Part shown: positions 25,845-33,451 of the stretch, piece by piece | Position numbering within the stretch: position 1 is the first letter of the stretch | Layout: each line of letters starts with the position of its first letter | Assembly (NCBI RefSeq): GCF_001544975.2 | Contig: NZ_FCOG02000030.1 | Coordinates: 19,131-83,130, forward strand | DNA length: 64,000 nucleotides | Reading direction: 5' to 3' | DNA from: Caballeronia arationis | GTDB lineage: Bacteria > Pseudomonadota > Gammaproteobacteria > Burkholderiales > Burkholderiaceae | Program-made: the position numbers and the translations under genes | Notes under the pieces: model-generated | The model's database searches: none | Told to the model about the DNA's origin: nothing | Seen by the model: the letters and a program-made list of their open reading frames with translations, nothing else

Positions 25845-26552
25845 ATGGCACGGCTTGCACGACTCTATGTTCCCGAACAGCCGCAGCATGTCATCCTGCG
25901 CGGTCTCGACCAGCAGCCCGCTTTCGTCGACGACCAGGACTACGAGCTCTTCCTCGACTGCCTCAGAACGGCTTCGCGCGATCATCAACTCGCCATCCAC
26001 GCGTATGCGCTGATGCCCGGCGCGGTGCATCTGCTCGTCACCCCGCGCGACGAGTCCAGCCTGCCCAAAGCGATGCAGGCAGTCGGCCGTCGCTACGTTG
26101 CGCACTTCAACCGACGCTACGTGCGACGTGGCACGCTGTGGGAAGGCCGCTACCGCGCGACGGTGATCGAAGGCGAACGCTACTTTCTGCTCGCGAGCCG
26201 CGTCGTGGAGATGGCGCCTGTCCGCGCGCAACTGGCCGCCGCGCCGCAGGACTACAAGTGGTCGAGCTACCGGCATCACATCGGTCTCACGCTCGACAGC
26301 CTCATCACCGACCATCCGCTCTACTGGTCGCTCGGCAACACGCCTTTCGAACGCCAGCACGCGTACAAGGAACTGTGCGAACAACCGCTCGACGAGCGCG
26401 AAGCCAACCGTCTACTTCAGGCAACACTTAAAGGCTGGGTGCTCGGCAGCGATTCGTACCGCGAATGGGCAGGGCGAGCCGCCAATCGCCGCGTGTCGCC
26501 ACTGCCGCGCGGCCGGCCTCGAAAAATCCGTGAAACTCCTCAGACTCAATAA
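25845..26552 (+). CDS. RAYT/IS200-like (Y1 transposase family) protein lacking catalytic residues
   Basis: This 235-residue protein is clearly related to REP-associated tyrosine transposases: PQHVILRG near residues 13-20, AYALMPGAVHLLVTP (53-67), GRRYVAHFNRRYVRRGTLWEGRY (81-103) and a VEMAPVRAQL stretch (121-130). In active members the HUH motif reads NHVHLL and the nucleophilic tyrosine lies in RYIELNPVRA. Here the first HUH histidine is alanine (Ala60; His62 remains) and the tyrosine position is valine (Val120). The 235-codon frame is otherwise intact and ends in a basic tail (PLPRGRPRKIRE). No terminal repeats or flanking inverted repeats mark a mobile unit. It stands alone before gltB with its own terminator. 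It looks like a retained, non-transposing nucleic-acid-binding protein; function unknown. Confidence 0.88.
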   Translation: MARLARLYVPEQPQHVILRGLDQQPAFVDDQDYELFLDCLRTASRDHQLAIHAYALMPGAVHLLVTPRDESSLPKAMQAVGRRYVAHFNRRYVRRGTLWEGRYRATVIEGERYFLLASRVVEMAPVRAQLAAAPQDYKWSSYRHHIGLTLDSLITDHPLYWSLGNTPFERQHAYKELCEQPLDEREANRLLQATLKGWVLGSDSYREWAGRAANRRVSPLPRGRPRKIRETPQTQ

Positions 26553-26874
26553 CGGCGCGGCCTGCCAAAGCTGAGGCGTTTAATGAAACGGCGTCTCGAA
26601 ATTCGGAGAAGCCGTTTATTTTTGGGCAATCGGTGATATAGCCCTAATTAAATGGGGCATCTTTGCACCATATCGATAATAGGTGCCAGATCATCACGTT
26701 TTATTTGCCATCCTCTTGATTCGTCGCGTATATTTCCAATTCCGGCGATTTGGTGCGCTGCGGCGCACGTAGCACGACCGGCTTCGCGGCTTCGGATGCG
26801 GTTCGGAGCGAAGACGCGGGCGACAAGAATATGGTTCAACGGCCCCACGGCCCCTCACAGAAGACGGTGTCCCC
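26553..26874 (+). promoter_or_regulatory. Intergenic region upstream of gltB (322 bp)
   Basis: This gap begins with the terminator of the RAYT-like gene and then runs through an AT-richer stretch (about 26617-26760) that is the natural place for the gltB promoter and regulator sites. An imperfect dyad CCCTAATTAAATGGGG lies near 26642-26657. A GG...TTTGCA pattern near it resembles a sigma-54 site but the spacing is one base short. No gene is supported here. Confidence 0.5.
26586..26623 (+). terminator. Rho-independent terminator after the RAYT-like gene
   Basis: AAACGGC and TCTC on the left pair with GAGA and GCCGTTT on the right, with one internal mismatch and a short loop, followed by ATTTTT. 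It isolates the RAYT-like gene from gltB. Confidence 0.8.
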
Positions 26875-29800
26875 ATGAACGATCAACAGCAGCCGGTCAT
26901 CGGTTCGCTTCCCGCCGCGCAGGGCATGTACGACCCCGCCAACGAACACGACGCATGCGGCGTCGGCTTCGTCGCGCACATCAAGGGCAAGAAAAGTCAC
27001 GAGATCATTCAGCAGGGTCTCAAGATCCTCGAAAACCTCGACCATCGGGGCGCCGTCGGCGCCGATCCGCTGATGGGCGACGGTGCGGGCATCCTGATCC
27101 AGGTTCCGGACGGCTTCTATCGCGAGGAAATGGCGAAACAGGGCGTGACGCTGCCGCCCGCGGGCGAATACGGCGTCGGCATGATTTTCCTGCCGAAGGA
27201 ACATGCGTCGCGGCTCGCGTGCGAACAGGAGCTGGAGCGCACCGTGAAGGCCGAAGGCCAGACCGTGCTCGGCTGGCGCGACGTGCCCGTCGATTCCACC
27301 ATGCCGATTTCGCCGACCGTCAAGGCAAGCGAGCCGCTGATCCGCCAGATCTTCATCGGCCGCGGCAAGGACATCGTCGTGACGGACGCGCTCGAGCGCA
27401 AGCTGTATGTGATCCGCAAGACCGCGAGCCACCGCATCCAGGCGCTCAGGCTCAAGCACGGCAAGGAATACTTCGTGCCGTCGATGTCGGCGCGCACGGT
27501 CGTCTACAAGGGCCTGCTGCTGGCGGGCCAGGTCGGCGTGTATTACCGCGACCTGCAGGACGACCGCGTCGTCTCGGCGCTCGCGCTCGTGCACCAGCGC
27601 TTCTCCACGAACACGTTCCCGGCGTGGGAACTGGCTCACCCGTACCGGATGATCGCCCACAACGGCGAAATCAACACGGTGAAGGGCAACGTCAACTGGC
27701 TGAACGCGCGCACCGGCGCAATCGCGAGCTACGTGCTCGGCGACGACCTGCCGAAGCTCTGGCCGCTGATCTATCCGGGCCAGTCGGACACCGCGTCGTT
27801 CGACAACTGTCTCGAACTGCTCGTGATGGCGGGCTATCCGCTCGTCCACGCGATGATGATGATGATTCCGGAAGCGTGGGAGCAGCACACGCTGATGGAC
27901 GACAACCGCCGCGCGTTCTACGAATACCACGCCGCGATGATGGAGCCGTGGGACGGCCCCGCCGCGATCGCGTTCACTGACGGCCGCCAGATCGGCGCGA
28001 CGCTCGACCGTAACGGCCTGCGTCCGGCGCGTTTTCTCGTCACCGACGACGATCTCGTGATCCTCGCGTCGGAATCGGGCGTGCTGCCGATTCCCGAATC
28101 GAAGATCGTGAAGAAGTGGCGCCTGCAGCCGGGCAAGATGTTCCTGATCGACATGGAGCAGGGCCGCATCATCGAGGATAAGGAACTCAAGGACAACCTC
28201 GCGAACGCGAAGCCGTACAAGAGCTGGATCGACGCTGTGCGCATCAAGCTCGACGAGATCGAGCCGAAGGCCGAGGAAGTCGAGACGCAACGCCGCGAAG
28301 CCGCCGCCTTGCTGGATCGCCAGCAGGCGTTCGGCTATACGCAGGAAGATCTCAAGTTCCTGATGGCGCCGATGGCACAATCGGGCGAGGAAGCCGTCGG
28401 CTCGATGGGCAACGACTCGCCGCTCGCGGTGATGTCGAGCAAGAACAAGACGCTCTATCACTACTTCAAGCAGCTGTTCGCGCAAGTGACGAACCCGCCG
28501 ATCGACCCGATCCGCGAAAACATGGTGATGTCGCTCGTGTCGTTCATCGGCCCGAAGCCGAACCTGCTCGACACGACCAACATCAACCCGACGATGCGCC
28601 TGGAAGTGTCGCAGCCGGTGCTCGACTTCAAGGACATCGCGAAGATCCGCGCCATCGACAAGTACACCGGCGGCAAATTCAGCTCGTACGAGCTGAACAT
28701 CTGCTATCCGGTCGCGTGGGGCAAGGAAGGCGTGGAAGCGCGCCTCGCTTCGCTGTGCGCGGAAGCCGTCGACGCTGTGAAGTCCGGCTACAACATGCTG
28801 ATCGTGTCGGACCGTAAGATGGACCGCGACAACGTCGCGATTCCCGCGCTGCTCGCCACGTCCGCGATCAACATGCACCTCGTGCAGCACGGCCTGCGCA
28901 CGAGCACGGGTCTCGTCGTGGAAACCGGTTCGGCGCGCGAGACGCACCACTTCGCGCTGCTCGCGGGCTACGGCGCGGAAGCCGTGCACCCGTACCTCGC
29001 GCTGGAAACGCTCGCGCAGATGGCGAGCGGCCTGAAGGGCGACCTGTCGGCCGACAAGGCGATCTACAACTACACGAAGGCGGTCGGCAAGGGCCTGCAC
29101 AAGGTCATGTCGAAGATGGGCATTTCGACCTACATGTCCTACACCGGCGCGCAGATTTTCGAAGCGGTCGGACTGGCGAGCGACCTCGTCGAGCAGTATT
29201 TCAAGGGCACGGCGTCGAAGGTCGGCGGGATCGGCATCTTTGAGGTCGCGGAAGAAGCGATCCGCCTGCACCGCGACGCATTCGGCGACAACCCTGTGCT
29301 CGCGACGATGCTCGACGCGGGCGGCGAATACGCTTATCGCGTGCGCGGCGAAGAGCACATGTGGACGCCTGACGCGATCGCGAAGCTGCAGCATTCGGCG
29401 CGCAGCAACTCGTATCAGACGTACAAGGAATACGCGCACCTCATCAACGACCAGACGAAGCGTCACATGACGTTCCGCGGCCTGTTCGAGTTCAAGGTCG
29501 ATCCGCACAAGGCGATCGCCCTCGACGAAGTCGAGTCGGCGAAGGAAATCGTGAAGCGTTTCGCGACGGGCGCGATGTCGCTCGGCTCGATCAGCACGGA
29601 AGCGCACGCGACGCTCGCGGTCGCGATGAACCGCATCGGCGGCAAGTCGAACACGGGCGAGGGCGGCGAGGACGAGAAGCGCTATCGCAACGAACTGCGC
29701 GGCATTCCGATCAAGAACGGCGACACGATGAAGTCCGTGATCGGCGACGAAGTCGTCAGCGACATCCCGCTGAAGGACGGCGATTCGCTGCGTTCGAAGA

Positions 29801-31578
29801 TCAAGCAGGTCGCGTCGGGGCGCTTCGGCGTGACGGCGGAATACCTGTCGTCGGCCGATCAGATCCAGATCAAGATGGCGCAGGGTGCGAAGCCGGGCGA
29901 AGGCGGCCAGCTGCCGGGCCACAAGGTGTCCGACTACATCGGCAAGCTGCGTTATTCGGTGCCGGGCGTCGGCCTGATTTCGCCGCCGCCGCACCACGAC
30001 ATCTATTCGATCGAAGACCTGGCGCAGCTCATTCACGACCTGAAGAACGCGAATTCGTCGGCGAGCGTGTCGGTGAAGCTCGTGTCGGAAGTGGGCGTCG
30101 GTACGGTTGCGGCGGGTGTCGCGAAGGCGAAGGCCGATCACGTCGTGATCGCGGGCCACGACGGCGGCACGGGCGCATCGCCCCTGTCGTCGCTCAAGCA
30201 CGCGGGTACGCCGTGGGAACTCGGTCTCGCCGAAACGCAGCAGACGCTCGTGCTGAACCGCCTGCGCGGCCGCATCCGCGTGCAGGCCGACGGCCAGATG
30301 AAGACCGGCCGCGACGTCGTGATCGGCGCGCTCCTCGGCGCCGATGAATTCGGCTTCGCGACGGCGCCGCTCGTCGTCGAAGGCTGCATCATGATGCGCA
30401 AGTGCCACCTGAACACGTGCCCGGTCGGTGTCGCGACGCAAGACCCGGTGCTGCGCGCCAAGTTCACCGGCCAGCCGGAACACGTCGTGAACTTCTTCTT
30501 CTTCATTGCCGAAGAAGTGCGCGAGATCATGGCGCAACTGGGCATCCGCAAGTTCGACGATCTGATCGGCCACGCAGAACTGCTCGACATGAAGAAGGGC
30601 GTCGAGCACTGGAAGGCGAAGGGGCTCGACTTCTCGCGCGTCTTCTATCAGGTGCCGCAGCAGGGCGAAATCCCGACGCGTCACGTCGACGTGCAGGATC
30701 ATGGTCTCGACCGTGCACTCGATCACGTGCTGATCGAGAAGTCGAAGGCGGCGATCGAGAAGGGTGAGCACGTCTCGTTCATCCAGCCGGTGCGCAACGT
30801 GAACCGCACGGTCGGCGCGATGCTGTCGGGCCTGATCGCGAAGAAGTACGGCCACGACGGACTGCCGGACGACACGATCCACATCCAGCTGAAGGGCACG
30901 GCCGGGCAGAGCTTCGGCGCGTTCCTCGCGCGCGGCGTGACGCTCGATCTCGTCGGCGACGGCAACGACTACGTCGGCAAGGGCCTGTCGGGCGGGCGCA
31001 TCATCATTCGCCCGACCAACGACTTCCGCGGCAAGTCCGAGGAAAACATCATCTGCGGCAACACGGTGATGTACGGCGCGATCGAAGGCGAATCGTATTT
31101 CCGCGGCGTCGCGGGCGAGCGCTTCTGCGTGCGCAACTCGGGCGCGACGGCGGTCGTCGAAGGCACGGGCGACCACGGCTGCGAATACATGACGGGCGGC
31201 ACGGTCGTCGTGCTCGGCGAGACCGGGCGCAACTTCGCCGCGGGCATGTCGGGCGGCGTGGCCTTCGTCTACGACCCGGACGGCTCGTTCGCCGGCAAGT
31301 GCAACAAGTCGATGGTCTCGCTCGATCCGGTGCTGCAACAAGCGGAACAGGAACGCACGGTCGACCGCGCGCTGTGGCACACGGGCCAGACCGACGAAGC
31401 AGTGCTCCGCGGCCTGATCGAGCGTCACTTCCAGTTCACCGGTTCGCCGCGCGCGAAGACGCTGCTCGAGAACTGGGATGCGTCGCGCCGTCAGTTCGTG
31501 AAGGTGTTCCCGACCGAATACAAGCGCGCGCTCGGCGAACTCGGCGCGAAGAAGGCCAAGCAGGCGATGGCGGCTTAA
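26875..31578 (+). CDS. gltB: Glutamate synthase (NADPH) large subunit
   Basis: This is the large subunit of GOGAT, which converts glutamine plus 2-oxoglutarate to two glutamates and is central to ammonia assimilation. The 1567-residue protein has an N-terminal class-II amidotransferase domain whose nucleophile Cys28 (DACGVGF) is exposed after propeptide cleavage, a central domain, an FMN-binding TIM-barrel synthase domain (GEGGEDEKRY, KPGEGGQLPG, GHDGGTGASPLSSLKHAGTP) with the 3Fe-4S cysteine cluster MRKCHLNTCPVGVATQD, and a C-terminal beta-helix (GNTVMYGAIEG, GGTVVVLG). Length matches bacterial GltB. gltD follows after 91 bp with a hairpin between. Confidence 0.97.
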   Translation: MNDQQQPVIGSLPAAQGMYDPANEHDACGVGFVAHIKGKKSHEIIQQGLKILENLDHRGAVGADPLMGDGAGILIQVPDGFYREEMAKQGVTLPPAGEYGVGMIFLPKEHASRLACEQELERTVKAEGQTVLGWRDVPVDSTMPISPTVKASEPLIRQIFIGRGKDIVVTDALERKLYVIRKTASHRIQALRLKHGKEYFVPSMSARTVVYKGLLLAGQVGVYYRDLQDDRVVSALALVHQRFSTNTFPAWELAHPYRMIAHNGEINTVKGNVNWLNARTGAIASYVLGDDLPKLWPLIYPGQSDTASFDNCLELLVMAGYPLVHAMMMMIPEAWEQHTLMDDNRRAFYEYHAAMMEPWDGPAAIAFTDGRQIGATLDRNGLRPARFLVTDDDLVILASESGVLPIPESKIVKKWRLQPGKMFLIDMEQGRIIEDKELKDNLANAKPYKSWIDAVRIKLDEIEPKAEEVETQRREAAALLDRQQAFGYTQEDLKFLMAPMAQSGEEAVGSMGNDSPLAVMSSKNKTLYHYFKQLFAQVTNPPIDPIRENMVMSLVSFIGPKPNLLDTTNINPTMRLEVSQPVLDFKDIAKIRAIDKYTGGKFSSYELNICYPVAWGKEGVEARLASLCAEAVDAVKSGYNMLIVSDRKMDRDNVAIPALLATSAINMHLVQHGLRTSTGLVVETGSARETHHFALLAGYGAEAVHPYLALETLAQMASGLKGDLSADKAIYNYTKAVGKGLHKVMSKMGISTYMSYTGAQIFEAVGLASDLVEQYFKGTASKVGGIGIFEVAEEAIRLHRDAFGDNPVLATMLDAGGEYAYRVRGEEHMWTPDAIAKLQHSARSNSYQTYKEYAHLINDQTKRHMTFRGLFEFKVDPHKAIALDEVESAKEIVKRFATGAMSLGSISTEAHATLAVAMNRIGGKSNTGEGGEDEKRYRNELRGIPIKNGDTMKSVIGDEVVSDIPLKDGDSLRSKIKQVASGRFGVTAEYLSSADQIQIKMAQGAKPGEGGQLPGHKVSDYIGKLRYSVPGVGLISPPPHHDIYSIEDLAQLIHDLKNANSSASVSVKLVSEVGVGTVAAGVAKAKADHVVIAGHDGGTGASPLSSLKHAGTPWELGLAETQQTLVLNRLRGRIRVQADGQMKTGRDVVIGALLGADEFGFATAPLVVEGCIMMRKCHLNTCPVGVATQDPVLRAKFTGQPEHVVNFFFFIAEEVREIMAQLGIRKFDDLIGHAELLDMKKGVEHWKAKGLDFSRVFYQVPQQGEIPTRHVDVQDHGLDRALDHVLIEKSKAAIEKGEHVSFIQPVRNVNRTVGAMLSGLIAKKYGHDGLPDDTIHIQLKGTAGQSFGAFLARGVTLDLVGDGNDYVGKGLSGGRIIIRPTNDFRGKSEENIICGNTVMYGAIEGESYFRGVAGERFCVRNSGATAVVEGTGDHGCEYMTGGTVVVLGETGRNFAAGMSGGVAFVYDPDGSFAGKCNKSMVSLDPVLQQAEQERTVDRALWHTGQTDEAVLRGLIERHFQFTGSPRAKTLLENWDASRRQFVKVFPTEYKRALGELGAKKAKQAMAA

Positions 31579-31605
31579 GGCGGCTTTCGGTAAATAGACA
31601 GAAGG

Positions 31606-31632
31606 GCTCTCCGGCGCACGACGCCGGAGAGC
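31606..31632 (+). repeat. Perfect hairpin in the gltB-gltD gap
   Basis: GCTCTCCGGCG (31606-31616) pairs exactly with CGCCGGAGAGC (31622-31632) around a 5-base loop. There is no T run, so it probably stabilises or segments the gltBD message rather than terminating it. Confidence 0.75.
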
Positions 31633-31669
31633 AAGTTCCTCACCAAATACAGAGAAAGAAGAGAACCAT

Positions 31670-33136
31670 ATGGGCAAGGCAACCGGTTTTCTCGAGTTCG
31701 AACGCCGCCACGAGGCGTACGAAGCACCGCTGACCCGCGTCAAGCACTACAAGGAATTCGTCCACGCGCTGTCCGACGAGGACGCGAAGATCCAGGGCGC
31801 GCGCTGCATGGACTGCGGCATTCCGTTTTGCAACAACGGCTGCCCGGTGAACAACATCATCCCGGACTTCAACGACCTCGTTTTCCAGCAGGACTGGAAG
31901 AACGCGATCGAAGTGCTGCATTCGACCAACAACTTTCCCGAGTTCACCGGCCGGATCTGTCCGGCGCCGTGTGAGGCGGCCTGCACGCTCGGCATCAACG
32001 ACGATCCGGTCGGCATCAAGTCGATCGAGCACGCGATCATCGACAAGGCCTGGGCGCAGGGCTGGGTCGAGCCGCAGCCGCCGAAGCACAAGACCGGCAA
32101 GAAGGTGGCGGTCGTCGGTTCGGGGCCTGCCGGGCTCGCCGTTGCGCAGCAACTCGGGCGCGCGGGGCACGACGTGACGGTGTTCGAGAAGAACGATCGG
32201 ATCGGCGGACTGCTGCGCTATGGCATCCCCGACTTCAAGCTTGAAAAGTGGCTGATCGACCGCCGCATGCGCCAGATGGAAGCCGAAGGCGTGACGTTCC
32301 GCACGAACGCGTTCGTCGGCAAGGAAGCGCTGCCTGCGCACATCGGCAACACGGCGAAGGAAACGATCACGCCGGACGAACTGCGCGAACAGTTCGACGC
32401 GATCGTGCTTACGGGCGGCTCCGAAACTCCGCGCGACCTTCCGGTGCCGGGGCGCGAGCTTGCCGGCATCCATTACGCGATGGAATTCCTGCCGCAGCAG
32501 AACAAGGTCAACGCGGGCGACAAGGTCGCCGAGCAATTGACGGCGAAGGGCAAGCATGTCGTCGTGATCGGCGGCGGCGATACGGGTTCGGACTGCGTCG
32601 GCACGTCGAACCGGCATGGCGCGAAGGACGTCACTCAGTTCGAGCTGCTCGCACAGCCGCCCGAGGAAGAGAACAAGCCGCTCGTGTGGCCGTACTGGCC
32701 GATCAAGCTGCGCACGTCGTCGTCGCATGAGGAAGGCTGCGAGCGGGACTGGTCGGTGGCGACGAAGCGCTTCGAAGGCAAGAACGGCAAGGTCGAGAAG
32801 CTGATCGCGGTGCGCGTCGAGTGGAAGGGCGGCAAGATGCAGGAAGTTCCGAACAGCGAGTTCGAACTGAAGGCCGATCTCGTGCTGCTCGCAATGGGCT
32901 TCACGCAGCCGCTGTCGCCGGTGCTAGACGCGTTCGGCGTAGAGAAGGACGCGCGCGGCAACGTGCGGGCCGCGACGGAAGGCGAGAAGTCGTATTACAC
33001 GTCGGAAGAGAAGGTGTTCACCGCTGGCGACATGCGTCGCGGTCAGTCGCTGGTGGTGTGGGCGATTCGCGAAGGCCGCCAGTGCGCGCGTTCGGTGGAT
33101 GCGTTTCTGATGGGGCATAGCGAGTTGCCGCGGTAA
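31670..33136 (+). CDS. gltD: Glutamate synthase (NADPH) small subunit
   Basis: This is the flavoprotein subunit that passes electrons from NADPH through FAD and two iron-sulfur clusters to GltB. The 488-residue protein has the N-terminal Cys motifs CMDCGIPFCNNGCPVNN and CPAPCEAAC for the 4Fe-4S clusters, an FAD Rossmann motif VAVVGSGPAGLAVAQQLGRAG, and an NAD(P)H motif VVVIGGGDTGSDCVGTS. A late GDMRRGQSLVVWAI is the second FAD contact. AGAAAGAAGAGA upstream supplies the ribosome site. A strong terminator closes the gltBD operon. Confidence 0.97.
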   Translation: MGKATGFLEFERRHEAYEAPLTRVKHYKEFVHALSDEDAKIQGARCMDCGIPFCNNGCPVNNIIPDFNDLVFQQDWKNAIEVLHSTNNFPEFTGRICPAPCEAACTLGINDDPVGIKSIEHAIIDKAWAQGWVEPQPPKHKTGKKVAVVGSGPAGLAVAQQLGRAGHDVTVFEKNDRIGGLLRYGIPDFKLEKWLIDRRMRQMEAEGVTFRTNAFVGKEALPAHIGNTAKETITPDELREQFDAIVLTGGSETPRDLPVPGRELAGIHYAMEFLPQQNKVNAGDKVAEQLTAKGKHVVVIGGGDTGSDCVGTSNRHGAKDVTQFELLAQPPEEENKPLVWPYWPIKLRTSSSHEEGCERDWSVATKRFEGKNGKVEKLIAVRVEWKGGKMQEVPNSEFELKADLVLLAMGFTQPLSPVLDAFGVEKDARGNVRAATEGEKSYYTSEEKVFTAGDMRRGQSLVVWAIREGRQCARSVDAFLMGHSELPR

Positions 33137-33160
33137 GTTCTTATCGCTTCTTGCTGAAAG

Positions 33161-33200
33161 AAAAAAGCCGGATCGCCTTTGGGGCGGTCCGGCTTTTTTT
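33161..33200 (+). terminator. Rho-independent terminator after gltD
   Basis: AAAAAAGCCGGATCGCC pairs with GGGCGGTCCGGCTTTTTTT with a tiny loop and one wobble or mismatch. It is a classic strong intrinsic terminator. Confidence 0.92.
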
Positions 33201-33390
33201 GTGCACGTGCCGTTCGCAGTCAGACGGCCCTGAGCCTGTGGCGGATTTTCTTTTCGAGTGCGCTTTTCGCTTCGAATAGTCGACTGCGTCCGGCACTTCG
33301 GGCGCGAGATAGTTTTCGAGCACTATCTCCTCGCCGACGATCCGGCTCAGTTGCAGCACATTGCCCAAACCCCGGGCAGTCAAAAAGTCA
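33201..33390. other. Gap between gltD and the ABC exporter, no supported gene
   Basis: This stretch contains a perfect 7-bp inverted repeat, GAGATAG (33306-33312) with CTATCTC (33323-33329). A minus-strand 80-codon open frame (33141-33383, TTG start) crosses it, but it runs through the gltD terminator, has no ribosome site I trust and resembles no family I know. I therefore leave it as non-coding or decayed sequence. Confidence 0.5.
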
Positions 33391-33423
33391 CAAAAAAACG
33401 CACCGCGTGGTTGCGCGGTGCGT
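33391..33423 (-). terminator. Rho-independent terminator of the BacA/YddA-type ABC gene
   Basis: ACGCACCGCG (33398-33407) and CGCGGTGCGT (33414-33423) form a perfect 10-bp stem. On the minus strand it is followed by a run of seven to eight T, so it ends transcription of the exporter gene whose stop is at 33452. Confidence 0.88.
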
Positions 33424-33451
33424 CGGCATTGTCACGAAGTTCGCTCGAGCC

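Noticed and set aside
26640..26680. A sigma-54-like pattern (GG then TTTGCA) before gltB.
   Set aside because: The GG to GC spacing is one base short of the strict sigma-54 rule, so I do not call a promoter.
26836..31743. A minus-strand open frame of about 1635 codons opposite gltB.
   Set aside because: It mirrors gltB codon for codon; strong G/C bias at third positions removes stops on the opposite strand. The product is Arg/His/Asp rich and matches nothing.
33141..33383. An 80-codon minus-strand gene beside gltD.
   Set aside because: Its second half runs through the strong gltD terminator, it needs a TTG start with no good ribosome site, and it resembles no family I know.
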